From: Aplectana chamaeleonis | Taxonomy: Eukaryota; Nematoda; Chromadorea; Rhabditida; Cosmocercidae | Length of the DNA: 64,000 nucleotides | Direction: 5' to 3' | Assembly (NCBI GenBank): GCA_029168955.1 | Contig: JAPDOI010000135.1 | Location: 684,001 to 748,000, forward strand | Shown: positions 32,638-44,624 of the stretch, piece by piece | Layout of the letters: each line of letters starts with the position of its first letter | How positions within the stretch are numbered: the first letter of the stretch is position 1 | Notes under the pieces: generated by a model | The model's input: the letters and a program-made list of their open reading frames with translations, nothing else | Databases searched by the model: none | What the model was told of the DNA's origin: nothing | Translations under genes and position numbers: made by a program

Positions 32638-33690
32638 CGGCAATAGTCGCGCCGCAGTGTAGGGGAGTAGTGGCAAAGTTCGCAGGTGTGTAGCCCTCTC
32701 TCCTTCGTCGTGGCAGCGTGGCTTTTGTCGCTTGACTATAAAGAAGCCTCTTTTAAGTGGTGCCGAGCGATGAGCCAGCGAGCGGTGAAGTCAATGTGTC
32801 GATAGTGCCTAATCAGGAGATGAAACTTGTATCAGGGTCAAATTGATCAATTGGGATTGAATTCAAACGCGTTTACTCCAATTGAGCAATAATGAAGTTG
32901 TCGCCGCTACCAGTCTCAAGCGGGCTGTTGTGTTGAACCTCGATGAAGCTACGATCGCCTACGACCCACCGGCCACTCGTCAGGGTGCTGCGCGAGGTTT
33001 TGGGCTGGAGAGTTCTGTTCAGACCCCCTCCTTTACTCATGATTTTCTTGATGGCCGTTTTCCAGACAGGGAAAATCACTGCGACCTTCTCGCACCTCTC
33101 TGTTGGATCATGGACCAGCGCAAGCTTGCTACGTGTATACAGGAAATACATTAGTTCCGTGTTCTAGGTACCACGAGAGTACATGGAAGACGGTGTGTGA
33201 TTTGCTATTTTGATTTATCAACGACAACAGGACCTGACTTGGCCCGAACAGGACCAAAAGGTGCCGCCCAGATGCAGTCGTTGCCTAAAGTTTTTCTGCT
33301 TGCTGCATTTCCAGACACTTCATAAGGAATGTGCTTGAATAAAGTTGGTTATCCTTGCATGAATACCCCTTTTCTAGATAGTTTTCTCATGTTTTCATAC
33401 TATCTGTGCCCGGCGCAAGGAACGTTTGCATTATTTGAATGTTATTGAAATATCTCTCGATCGTCCTCTCTTATTTTTTCTGGTGCATTACGTGTACAGT
33501 ATTTGTTCGAAGTAAACTTTTTTCTTGAATGTGAATTTTTTCCAGTTCGAAGTAAATTCGTTTTTGATGTAGAAATTGCTGACTATCAGTTTTTTTTTTC
33601 AAAAAGTCAGTCATAAATGCAGCAGAAAAGCCATAACAGAGCAATAATAATCTCTTGATCGATATCCGCTCTCATATACATATCTTGATA
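32638..33690. other. No recognised gene
   Basis: Two overlapping 90-codon frames (32882-33154 + and 33151-32873 -) share the same DNA and neither shows a family motif. The rest is AT-rich with a T10 tract near 33590. Confidence 0.4.
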
Positions 33691-34530
33691 GTTTAGGTTC
33701 GTGACAAAATTAAAGATTTGGCATGGACATACTTTCGAAAAACTAGAACTATACTCAGTGAAAAGTGAAAGTTGAAATAAAATGAAAAAAGTTTTAAAAT
33801 ATTCGAGAGAATGGTTCGGCGTAGAATAGATTGGTTTTTAGGGAATGTAGTGAAATACTTGGAAGTATGGTTTGGCAGTCGAGTTTGAAATAACTATTGA
33901 TAAGAGTTGTGCAAAACAAGAGATCGCAATGTATGAGCTTATCCGTAGAACATATCAAAGCAACATCACGCGTGATATGGATTAAAAAGTTGACTTTATC
34001 TCACTTAAAGGCAGTGCTCACGGTGATTTTCGTTACCAAGTTTCCTACTTGAAACAATGCGTTGCCAACCGAATGTTACCAAAAATACGAGGAAACGTCA
34101 AGAAACGTACTAAGACGTCTTGATTTAGTGGCATTATTCTTTGAACTGGACTAGTTGTCCGGTTGGATGAACATTTTCACGGCGGTTGTTACCGGTAAAA
34201 AGTGGGACTAATTGAAAGTGGAATAATATTCTAGGCAAAACAGTATTAGTTAAAGTCCGAAGGAAAGAATGCAGCAACAGAGAGTAGAGAAATGCGAAAG
34301 ACAGGTCCAAAAAGGATTTCATTGACGCTCAATAGTTGTTTCGAACTCCACTGCCAAATCATACTCTCAACTAATTCGCTACATTTCCTAAAAATCTAAT
34401 TATTCCACGCCAAATCGTTCTCTCGAATATTTCAGTATTTTTTTCTTTACTTTCCCTTTTCACTGAGTATATTTCTAGTTTTTCGAAAATATGTTCATGC
34501 CTAATCTTTACTTTTGCCAGGGACCTAAAC
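33691..34530. mobile_element. 840-bp element (E) with about 210-bp TIRs
   Basis: Left arm 33691-33905 and right arm 34325-34530 are inverted repeats. GTTTAGGT begins the left arm and ACCTAAAC ends the right; long matches include GAAAAACTAGAA with TTCTAGTTTTTC and CATACTTTCGAAAAAC type blocks. The centre carries a lone family A end (TTAAAGGCAGTGCTCACGGTG, 34013). No transposase. Confidence 0.82.
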
Positions 34531-34589
34531 TTTTCCTTAAGGTTCCCTTTCTAACATGAGTTATGTCTGGTGGCGTTAATTCAAGGAAA

Positions 34590-35920
34590 ACCCACTGACG
34601 CCCTGCCCCCTTCTATGACGTCCTGCGCACTCCAACTGATGTCCTGCACACACTCTATGACGTACAGCACACTCCCACTCTGATGTCCTGCACACTTTCT
34701 ATGATTGCCTGCACACTTCCATCAATGTACTGCACATTTTCTTTCACTTCCTGCACATTCCCGCTAATGTCCTGCACACTCGCGCTGATGGCCAGCACAC
34801 TCCAACTAAGGTCCTGCACACTTTCTGTGACGTCCTGCCCACTTCCACTGATGTCTTGCACACTTTGTGTGAGGTCCTGCACACGTTTTATGGCGTCCTG
34901 TACACTCCCACTAATGTCCTGCGCACTTTCTATGAGGTCCTCCACACTTTCTATAACGTCCTGCACACTTTCAGCAATGTTCTGTACACTTTCTATGACA
35001 TCCTGCACACTCCCACTGATGTCCTGCTTTTCTCCTATAAGGTCCTGCACACCCATCCTAAGGTCCTGCACATTTTCTATAAGGTCCTGCACACTCCCAC
35101 TAAGGTCCTGCACACTTTCTATGATGTTCCGCCGACTTTTACGGCAACCTACACAATCCCACTGGTGTCCTGCACACTTTCTAAGAAGTTCCTGCACTCC
35201 CTCACTAATTGTAAGGTCCTGCACACTTTTATGACGTCTGTACACTCCCACTAATGTCCTGCGCACTCGCGCTGATGGACAGCACACTCCCACTAAGGTC
35301 CTGCACATTTTCTATGACGTCCCGCACACTTCCGCTGATGTCTTGCACTTTTTTTATGAGGTCCTGGACACGTTTTATGACGTCCTGTACACTCCCACTA
35401 ATGTCCTGCGCGCTTTCTATGAGGTCCTCCACACTTTCGTCAATGTTCTGTACACTTTCTATGACATCCTGCACATTCCCCCTGATGTCCTGCCCACTCG
35501 TGCTGATGACCTGCACTCTCCCACTGATGGCGTGCACACTTTCTAGGACCTCCTGCACACTTCCACTGATGTCCTGCTTTTTTTCTATAAGGTCCTGCAC
35601 ACTACCACTAGGGTCCTGCTTATTTTCTGTGAAATTTCTGAACACTCCTACTAAGGTCCTGCACACTCCCACTGGTGTCCTGCACACTTTCTATGAAATT
35701 CCTGCACACTCCTACTAAGATCCTGCACACTTTTCATGACGTCTGTAAACTCCCACTAATGTCCTGCGCACTTTCTGTGACATCGTGCACACTCCCCCTG
35801 ATGTCCTGCACTTTTTTATGACGTCCTGCACACTCGCACTAGAGTCCCTGATGCTTTCTACGACGTCCTGCGCACTCCAAATAGGGTCCCGCACACGTTC
35901 TACGGCGTTCTGCGCAATCG
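34590..35920. repeat. 21-bp minisatellite with alternating unit types
   Basis: About 60 units of 21 bp built on TCCTGCACAC. Two variants tend to alternate: TCCCACTAATG-type and TTTCTATGAGG-type. Register is strict for some 480 bp (34650-35130), then indels appear near 35130-35250 and 35630-35750. Because 21 is seven codons, both strands are open for 130-217 codons. The - strand would encode heptads (ISGSVQD / VIESVQD) and the + strand a Cys/Ser/Leu heptad. No start context, splice partner or second domain shows it is coding. Confidence 0.9.
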
Positions 35921-36633
35921 TGAGTCATACCGTGGGGCGTTCCGAAAAGTACTTCCAAGAACCCGATTTTATTGATTGCAGCGTTGCTCTGTCTCAGGAA
36001 GGGCACAAATCCCGAGCGAAAGTCTATCAGCACCAGTGGTTTTTTTCATTAGTTCATTTTTACGAGTGAGTAAACGTCGGATGGTTTATAATAACATGTT
36101 TACGTGTTTTCGTCTTTCTCGACCCTCGATTTTTAGATTCCGCGAAAATTGAGCTACCACCCTCGAAATTTGACAGGAGCTAGGTGCAAACATTACCAGC
36201 TTCCTGGCCAAAAATCAGATTTCTAGCTCAACGATGTGTTTCAAAGCACGTGTACGCCAACTGGAAAAAAAGGAGATGAACATTTTTGTGATCAAAATCA
36301 CGTGGTTTTGAAAATTTTTCTCGAATCTCAGGTAACCATTCCGGACCATTACGTGTTGACATATTCAACTTTTAAGCTCTATCCAATGGCGAAAACGAGT
36401 CCTCTGAACATCGGTTCTCGAATCACGGCGTTGCGCGATAGAGATTCAAAGCCAAATCAGTTCGCGCTTCGTGCACACCACAACAGCTTATCTCGCGCAT
36501 ACGACTCCGTGCAGAGAGAGCAGCGGAGCGATCGGTCATGGCAAAAATAACATTGATAAGGAGATTCAGACATGACAAGCTCGATAAACATCAATTCGCC
36601 CGGCTAGAAATGACGACGAACGGCTATATATTA

Positions 36634-37668
36634 GGCTGATAGAAAAGTCTTGGCAGCAAAACAAATTTATCCCAAGAAAAATCATGAAAAGTTGGGCTGT
36701 TGCTCGTATATATATGTGCAACACCGAGAACCTTCTAAAGGCTTCCGTATTGAGGGTATATCAGGGCGCGAACTCGTTCAGGACAGTAACTACATACAAA
36801 GGATCTAACCCTACCTCAAATTCGACTACTTATCTTCTACGAGTGGCGTCGCGGCCCCTCGGCGTCCGAAGCTGTCACCCACATCAACATTGCAATGTGC
36901 GAGGACAGCGTTTCCTACCGCATGGTGGCACGTTGGATCTCCCGCTTCAAGGACGGGAATACGGACTTGGAAGACAAACCGAGGTTCTGCTGTGCTGCTT
37001 CTGGGACAAGCGCGGAATGCTCTACTACGAGTTGCTCCCTCAAGGGGAGACGGTCAGCTCTGCCGTGTACTTGAGCTCTGGTAAATCCCTAAAGACCTGT
37101 TGATTTTGATTATCATCAGCAGTGGAGCGGTGGGCTTCGGTGAAATATAACTAGTGATAGGGAGGTTTCGACGAAAAAGCCAGCGCTCCGCGCTGTGATA
37201 ACCGAAAACATGAGTTCACTTGGAATGAAACAGAGTCTACGTCAGTTGGAGGAATTGTCTATCGCCCTGCGAGAGAAGCGCCCGAGACAAGCTACGGTAC
37301 ACCTCTTCAGGATAATGCTCGACCCCTAATCGCGAAGGAAACCCAATCCAAACTGCAGGAGCTGAACTGGCGAACGGCACCCGCCTTACTCTTCTGACCT
37401 TGCCCCTTCTAACTTCCACCTGTTTCGTCCCCTTAAGGCATTCCTGACTAACTTTTGCTGATTATGATGCCATTGTGAAGGCTACTGGTTACTTCTTCGA
37501 TTCCCAGTCCCCTGCTTTCTGGGAGAAAGGGATCAATGACCTACCTGACAGGTAGACCAATGTCATAGCTAATGAGGGAGACTATATTGTTGATTGAATT
37601 GTAATGTTAAAAAAGGAATTAATAAGTTTGAAAACCTCAATAAAGTTGCCAAGATTTTTCGATCAGCC
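36634..37668 (+). pseudogene. Dead mariner transposon
   Basis: Ends GGCTGATAGAAAAGTCTTGG and complement of GGCTGATCGAAAAATCTTGG. The left flank is TA and the right TG (degraded TA). Fragments of a mariner transposase run left to right in shifting frames: the HTH region VSYRMVARWISRFKDG (about 36910-36955), LLCCFWDKRGMLYYELLP (about 36985-37035), FQDNARP (about 37300), and DLAPSNFHLF (about 37400), where the third catalytic Asp is Asn. The terminal FFDSQSP and GIDLP-like tail follows. Frameshifts, stops and the D to N change leave it inactive. A second 5' fragment is at 39194-39300. Confidence 0.88.
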
Positions 37669-39193
37669 TGATATCAGATGTTAATTTTTTTCTTGACGAC
37701 TGTGAGCTCATGTATTAGGTTAATGCAAAATTTCCCGAACTTTTCAGGACTTCGGATGAAAACATATATTTCAAAAACAAACAAGGCTTATCCATCAAAT
37801 AAATTCCCATCAGATTCGAGGATCCTTCAACACCGATTTTGCTGGATGCCACCGCTGAATCTCTCCATCCTTTCCGGCTTTTAAGAGGGCTTTTCGACAC
37901 GGGCTTGTTTGAGAAGACGCGGCAATGTCATCTTGTTGATGAAATGAAAATTCAAACTGGCGTGTGCGTAAGTGCCTCTCAAGTGTTTATCTCACCTTTT
38001 TTCTGTTGTCTTCTCACTGCCCGGTGCCCGCAGAGGCGCACTTTGCGATAATATTCGTTTTCGAGTTTTCAAAGGGAAGCGTTTGTAATGGAAGGACAGC
38101 TCTGAAAAAGCTAGGTCAAAAAGTGCTCTTGAATACCACAGACCAATTAGAGAAGTTTTTCGGTGATGTAGTTTCGCTCTCACATGTGATTCCCACTAGT
38201 TCCTAGCAACACCAGCAAGGCTTCTTCAGTGGCCTGCTTTAACATACGATCCACAGCGTCAGCCCTTTTAATTGAATTTATAACAGATTTCTCAAATAGA
38301 AATTCAGAACACTCGGAAACATTAGAACAAACAGATCTATTATCGTCTCAAATTTTCCTTCAACAAATAGAATGCAACAGCGGAGCCGTCGGTAATACCG
38401 GAACAGCATTGTGGGATGCTATCTCTCTCAACGGCTAACGGCTCCGCTGCTTAGATAGCATTCATAGCTAGCGAAAAAGGATGTGTGGGACGGGACACAC
38501 AGTCGCCGACCGTTGTATGGTTCAAGCTAATGTATTGATTGTTTTACGGTTGCAGACCAACATATGATTGGAATGGAGAGTTCGCACAGCGTGGTACGTG
38601 TGACTGGCGCTTTCCGAACCTTTGTGGCCGCTATACCCTTTGCTCGTTTTTCCGAAGTAGCCATTCAAATTACCCGCAACAAAAATCATGTCTGCTGCTG
38701 GCGCCGCGGCGTCCTTATCATCGAACATCATCCAGAAATCATTTTTGCTTAATCTGAACAATCCGTCTGCCTGGCATACACCTAGAAGAAATAGACCCTT
38801 TAACTATCTAGACTCTAGAGATGATTATCTTCATCAAACGATCATCAACAATTGCACAAGTTGCCTCACGGAAGCTCTTATACACGACAACGCGAACGCC
38901 GTTCGTAGTCCTAGGGCTGCCCTAGGACTTTGAGGCCCCTGCCAATGTCCTTGAACTTACTACTAGACCATCTCGTCTCCTGCACCGCATATAGATAAAT
39001 ACGTCTGCTCTCTAGAGCGACAGCCACTTCGATCGAGAGCCCTCACAAAGCGTTGACACTCAGCGTTGTAAGGGAAGTCTCGGCAACGTTAAAAGGTACA
39101 AGAGCTAGCCTGGTAACCCACTGATGCCGTCCTAGGCTTCGCAGACCCCCGACAACCTTCCGGACTCACCGGCATTCACCACCGGACACCTTA
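37669..39193. other. No recognised gene; one hairpin
   Basis: A hairpin of about 85 bp at 38370-38453 (AGCGGAGCCGT / ACGGCTCCGCT). Short frames have no support. Confidence 0.45.
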
Positions 39194-39300
39194 CATTGCA
39201 ATGTTGATGTGGGTGACAGCTTCGGACGCCGAGGGGCCGCGACGCCACTCGTAGAAGATAAGTAGTTGAATTTGAGGTTGGGTTAGATCCTTTGTACAGT
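39194..39300 (-). mobile_element. Mariner fragment
   Basis: Reverse complement of 36795-36900 of the mariner at 36634-37668 (GGCGTCGCGGCCCCTCGGCG region, CTACTTATCTTCTACGAGTG). Only about 105 bp of the transposase 5' region is present. Confidence 0.82.
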
Positions 39301-39325
39301 GCGGTCGGCTGCCAAGGGTAAAAAG

Positions 39326-39366
39326 GCGGCGGCGGGCGGCGGCCGCCGCCGTTTTTTTTTGCGGCG
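39326..39366. repeat. GGC/GCC-rich palindromic tract
   Basis: GGCGGCGGCGGGCGGCGGCC followed by GCCGCCG and a T9 run; a short, very GC-rich inverted sequence. Confidence 0.75.
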
Positions 39367-39639
39367 CCCTAACTAGGAACTGTTAAACGCGTTAAACGAC
39401 TTACTCGGCTGATTATGTTTTTTTTCAGTCGTAGCTCGCCACAGGTAAGAGTTTCCTCCCCTTTCAAGGCTCAGATTTAGTATACTTGATCCATCAAACA
39501 CTAAGATTTACGGAGACCTATCATTTAAAGGTCAATTATTGATTTCTGGGTCGAGGGTGAACGGCTATGGGGACGAGATCCCATATAATCTCTGCTGAGA
39601 GGTCCGCAGCTATCCCTTTTGCATGGTTACAGTGCCAAC

Positions 39640-40165
39640 AGATGAAGGTTTGCTTGGAATTCGATATCAAAGCTTAGGGTGATTGGCGAAAATACTCCTC
39701 AAGTCCAAAATATACAGGGCGGCAATGAGGCCAGTCGCCCTTTACGCCACCGAATGCTGGCCAGCCACAAAGACTGTTTAGCAACCCCTGCTTGTGATTG
39801 AGATGCGGATGCTTAGTTGGTCAATGGGAGTTGCCTTGAAAAACAGGTTAGCAAATGACCTAGTGCGTTCCATGTTTGGAGTGGCCCCCATTGCTTCGAA
39901 GATGAAAGAATACCGCCTCAGGTGGTTCCGCCATGTTCAAAGGAAGAACGAAAACTAAGTAGCTAAAATCGCACTCAAGGTGAGAGTTGTAGGACCAAGA
40001 CATCGCGGAAGACCGAAAACCCGATGGCTTGATCGAGTGAAAACGGACATGGCTGAAGCGCAACTCACTATAAGGGACACCGCTGACGGGAACAAATGGC
40101 GAGCAATGTGCGAACAAGCGGACCCCGCGAACTTGTGGGACAGACGCTAGGAAGAAGATGAAGAA
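39640..40165 (+). pseudogene. RTE-type LINE C-terminal remnant
   Basis: The + frame from 39706 reads SKIYRAAMRPVALYATECWP, then stop, then IEMRMLSWSMGV, DLVRSMFGVAPIASKMKEYR, LRWFRHVQRK, stop, GRPKTRWLDRVKTDM and KWRAMCEQADPANLWDRR, stop at 40148. This order (LYGTECWP, MLRW, GHV, RGRPKKRW) is the 3' end of RTE/BovB-type open reading frames. Two in-frame stops (39779, 39956) make it a pseudogene. A GAAGAAGATGAAGAAGAAG tail follows the stop, as in RTE elements. Confidence 0.85.
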
Positions 40166-40187
40166 GAAGCTTAGAGTGTGTTGCTAT

Positions 40188-40210
40188 AATTATGATACGC
40201 ACTGTACATC
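40188..40210. repeat. Solitary end of element J
   Basis: ATTATGATACGCACTGTAC is the complement of the J terminus (ACAGTGCGTATCATAAT against ACACTGCGTATCATAAA). It lies right after the RTE tail. Confidence 0.45.
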
Positions 40211-40954
40211 TGCTAACCCTTCATCAAAGACTACTAAACATGGCTCGGCTACGCAGATTTCAATTCTCCGGAGTTCGTGGTTGAATGGACATGTATGACG
40301 GAAAAAAGCGAAAAGAATCTTCTCAATACTTATCCAAATAAAACAGATTGAGGTAGATGGGTTTTGGGTGTAGTATTCAGCCAACTTTCGCTTCTGAAAA
40401 AGCAAAATCACAGCCATGGTGGCCGCTTGAAAAGAATGCACCCACTGATTCTTCTTATTCTTCCCACTTTTTGTTCTTTCCCAGGGTTTATAGGGAAAAT
40501 CAAACATACAGTGTGTTGCCCTACCCATTATTCGCAACTCCCAGAAGAACTTCTTTGTTGACGTCTCCTAGGGTTTTCCCTTGTCGTGTCCGTGTTTACG
40601 CCCCTCATTACCCATCTGGGCGAAATTTGAGCTAATTTTTTTTCTCGACCTCTGCACCCCCGGAAATGGGATTGGGGCAACTCCAAAGGTCAAAAAAATA
40701 TCCCCAAGCTTCGGTCGGGTGGGGGAGTGGGGTGCTGAGCGCAAACGTGAGGTTCGTTTGGCGTTTTTCGAGCGATTACGGCAGGTTACGGTCAGTATAA
40801 CGTAATTTAGCTACCGTAGCTCATACACTCCCATCCAGAGAAACCTGTGGTAGCGCCTTCTTGGTGCAAAAAAATTGCCATGCTGTTTTTTTGAGACGAA
40901 AATTGTTAGGGGTATTTGTATGGAGTATAGTTGTACACGAACAAAATTTTCGAA

Positions 40955-41225
40955 AAATTTTCGGAAGATTTTTCGAATTTTTTCCCGTTCGTTTTTGTTC
41001 GTTCGAAAATTTGTTGAACGAATTTTTTTTCAGATTTCGTTCCTTCGAAATTTCGTCAAACGAATTTTTTTCGAATTTCATTCGTTCGAAATTTCGTCAA
41101 TTAAATTTTTTTCATTTTTTCGTTCGTTCGAAATTTCGTCAATTAAATTTTTTTCATTTTTCGTTCGTTCGAAAATATTTGAAACGAAAAAAAATCGATT
41201 TTCGTTCGTTCGACATTTTTTTCGA
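40955..41225. repeat. T-rich tandem repeat with CGTTCGTTCGAA
   Basis: About five units of roughly 48-53 bp, each TTCGTTCGTTCGAAATTTCG plus a T-rich tail (TCAATTAAATTTTTTTC type). Long Phe-rich and Asn/Glu-rich frames on the two strands come from this. Confidence 0.8.
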
Positions 41226-42064
41226 AGTTGTTCAACTCTAGTATATAGGTTTATTGACAATTCTTCTGATGAAAAAAAAAACAGCAAGCACCCCGAAAGG
41301 AATCCACGGCAGGAAAAATTCACACCAATCGCGATTTCAGAAAAAGTGGGTGAAACCGAAATTTTTCTTACAGTAGCATCCAAACATGGAACAAACATGA
41401 ATGCAACATCAAACGTCTTCGCATTTGCCGATTTTATTAGGGAAAAGTCTTGCAACCGGGCTGTCGAAGTTGGCCGGTTTGGTATACCCTGACGTGAAAT
41501 CGACGTGAACTCGTGTAAAAAGATGGTAAATAGAAAAAAACAAAGTAAAAATATTAAAGCTGCCCCAGAGAAAAACACGTTCCTTAGTAAGTTGACCCAC
41601 ACAACTCAAGCTACAGCCATTAAATGCAGAGTGATTTTGTATTAAAAACTTCGTTTACATGTTTTGTTCTTCTGTATGCTTGTTCTTCCTCCCTAACAGG
41701 GCTGGTGTCGACAAACTGTTATCAAAATGCCCACACAGTTGTTGGACTCACAGAACATCGTTATAACAGTCCCATCAGCAGAGGGGATCAAACCCTTGTG
41801 TACCCGGTTATTAGGTCGCCGCCCTGGACCACTCGGCCAGCTCGGCGTTGTTGATGCGATAGGCGATATAGCACTCACCATTTTCGTCGCTTCGACCTCA
41901 ATAAAAACATGACCCATTGCCTTTTTCCCACTACTCCGGCAAATAGCACGGTGTTATTACAACTATGTAGAGGTTATTCTATAAAAAACGTCGGTGCATG
42001 GTCAGTTTTGGTAACCCGATCTGGTCATTTCTTTGCAAGTGAAGAATGCATCTGTAAGCCTACG
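41226..42064. other. No coding gene seen
   Basis: Contains the tRNA-like sequence listed separately; nothing else supported. Confidence 0.4.
41775..41846 (-). other. tRNA-like sequence, possible SINE head
   Basis: Read on the - strand from 41846: GCCGAGCTGGCCGAGTGGTC, a good A box (TGGCCGAGTGG), and about 45 nt later GGGTTTGATCCCC, a good B box. Spacing fits a pol III tRNA promoter. The anticodon stem and the 3' acceptor strand do not pair, so it is not a functional tRNA. A tRNA-derived SINE or a decayed tRNA is likely. Confidence 0.45.
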
Positions 42065-42560
42065 CTGCAGTCCATGCTATGGGCTATAGCAACTACTGTG
42101 CAGCCATCGCTGCTTATAATCAACCGAATCGTTTCTAGTTCTGTTTCTCATATATCCTCCTTTTCACTATCTTCCCTTAGGTATCCTTCGGTTATGAACA
42201 TGGGCGATTATGCGTTTTCGGAACCTAGTGCTAACAATTCTGGCTTCCTAGTTCACATAAACATGAAGCACAGGTTGTTGAGCTGTACTTTCCGTTTATT
42301 AAAGCATCATAATAAAGCTATGTAGCGAAAAAAAAACACGAAATACGTGGTGGAATTAACTCAGCGTCACACGAACGGCTCATTCGCTCCTGTTTTGATG
42401 ACGCAAAGCGTAGATGGATTCGAAAGGTTTCCAGGTGGAAGGAAAAAATAGATATTGTGAGAAAATTTAAGAATAACCGGATTCAATTTCACAAAGATAC
42501 TTTCATATACACAAGTTTGATTCCACCCTCATAAACAAGATGATCAAGTGAGCAGACCGG
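42065..42560 (+). repeat. Local duplication, copy 1 (empty site)
   Basis: Matches 44625-45290 in direct orientation with many changes (clearest at 42240-42330 against 44813-44905, for example ACTTTCCGTTTATTAAAGCAT against ACTTTCTGTTTATTTAAGCAT). It contains CATATACACAAG, the uninterrupted form of the MITE site at 45086-45248. Confidence 0.65.
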
Positions 42561-44226
42561 GCACATAAGGTGAACTTATGTAAAGGTTGGCAAATATATG
42601 AATGAGTGAGTTTGAAATAAACAATGCACCAAAACGATAAAGCGTGTACAACAGAGTGTGTGTGAGCTTGCGATCTCCAAGATAAAATATAATGAATTGA
42701 ATCAAAAGCCGTAAAAACGGTCAATAAGAGACAGAATAAAGAGGGGAACGAAGAAGCTGGTGGTCAGGGAATCTCTAGCCCGACGTATTCAGAACTTCAA
42801 TGTGGGGCGTAGTGTTTTTGACAGCTTGAGCTGGAAGATTGAAAGATCGGTTGCTCGCGAGAATGGGTGGTCGATGCGGAAGACCTGCTGGAAAGAGAAC
42901 GAGAAATTGTGCTATAGACAGCTCCTTTATCGCACTGCTTTGAAGAGTTCAACTTTTACCTTTTCCCCTCCCCCACAGATTTTGGAGGAATCACCCTAGT
43001 CAAAAAAACTTCTCGACAATCTTCTCTGAATGGTCTGAACACCCAGCCTTGTTCTGTGGTGTCGACGTCGAAACGCCCGAGTCAAACCACCGAAAGCGCG
43101 AGTAGAGATGCAGTCGAGGCTGACCTGCCTGGTGCCCTCCACGGCAACGTTTGAGGTGGTCGTTTCATAATGAATCACTCTTCTGACCTGCTAAACGAGA
43201 TATCACTTTTCCATCTCGGATGGACATTGGCAGTCATGCCACGCCGTTTACGGACTACCCACTCTGATCATTTGTTGAGGTGCAATCGTAACACAATAAT
43301 GAATCATCCTCAACTATACTACGGCAAACGACTGTGCGCCGAACGTCACTTGTTGCTAGCTATCGACGCTACCTAAGCAGCTGAGTCTTACTTAGTCGTT
43401 GGAAGATCGCAGTCCACGATGTCGCTTCGGTGTTGCCAACCGCTCCGCTTTTACGTTTGAAGTCTTTCACTGAAAATGTGAGCCGTTCTGTAGAAGCAAT
43501 GTTGCTTTATGTCAACGTAAAACAACATAGAATCCGCGGTAGAAAAAATCCCGAGATTGTCCTTGAACAAACACGGTAAGTTTATGGTTGAATGCTGCTG
43601 AAACTCGCGATTGTTTGACGATAGTAGTCATGCTCAAATCTTCAAAGCTCCCACCACAACCCTAGGGTCGTTTATACTTGCCTGATTGCAAGAGACTCTA
43701 CTATGGTTAGCTATATGATATCTGGTCGTTTGATAAACTGCGTTTCAGAGAGCAACGTATGTGATTTACCTTTTCACCATAAATGTAAGCGGATGTGGGT
43801 CTCTCGAAGGATTTCAATTGGAGTTTGTGTAGATGGACGTCGTAAGTCGTGGGCAATTTCTGTTCCTTGGCCTGCCTGATCTTCTTGTGCGACACGCTCT
43901 GAGAAATCTTCGAAATCTTTTTTGGAAACGCCGCGTGCACATTGGCGAAAATTGTGGCAGATGTGGTGCAGGAATACACAAAGCCACTCGGAATCGGAAG
44001 ACAGTGCACGCGCGTTGCTCCGCTTCACGGGCGTGTAATGCCTAGCGACGGAGTATGGATTGTGTTCACTTAGCGCCACAAGACCACGGCAATTGAACAC
44101 GACGGTCAAAGGTTAGACAGGGAGGCTTTGTTCTAGCTGTGAGCATACTGTGACAGGAGGATGCAGACCGATTCAGTCAAGTAAGTCATGATGTGAGTCA
44201 TTGAGTAAACAACTTTTCAACATTTA
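42561..44226. other. No recognised gene
   Basis: Two frames of 100-111 codons on the - strand (44109-43707) overlap in different frames; no family or exon chain. Confidence 0.35.
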
Positions 44227-44463
44227 CAGTTGACCGCAATGTTAATAGGACATGGTGCGGTTGCGGACTCGCACTAAAACTATGGTAGAATCTGGCACTT
44301 TGCCAGATTTCGTCATCGATCAGCGCCACAGCTGATGTTCTCGTGAGCAGAGAGACGACGGTTGGCGCCGATCGATGACGGAATCTGGCAAAGTGCCAGA
44401 TTCTACCGTTATTTAGTGCCAGTCCCCAACCGCACCATGGCCTTTTAACATTGCGGTCAACTG
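44227..44463. mobile_element. Fold-back element FB, copy 1
   Basis: Ends CAGTTGACCGCAATGTTA and complement. The arms of about 95 bp pair with few mismatches (GGTAGAATCTGGCACTTTGC against GCAAAGTGCCAGATTCTACC). Further copies are at 45791-46153 and 58070-58327. Confidence 0.9.
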
Positions 44464-44624
44464 TGTGACATTTTCATTCTTCCCTGAACTTACATTTTTA
44501 TAAAAATTTTCATGATCGGTGAGCTGGTCTATCTGTGATGGTGGCTTACCTTAATGGAGTTGCGGACTGGCCGCGACAGGCCGAAGCCAGGTGACCAAGT
44601 CAAGGAGGAATTGGTACGCCTACA

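Noticed and set aside
34655..35687. Long open frames on both strands (up to 217 codons)
   Set aside because: Not listed as genes: the 21-bp repeat keeps both strands open, and no start, splice or domain context was found. Kept only as a finding.
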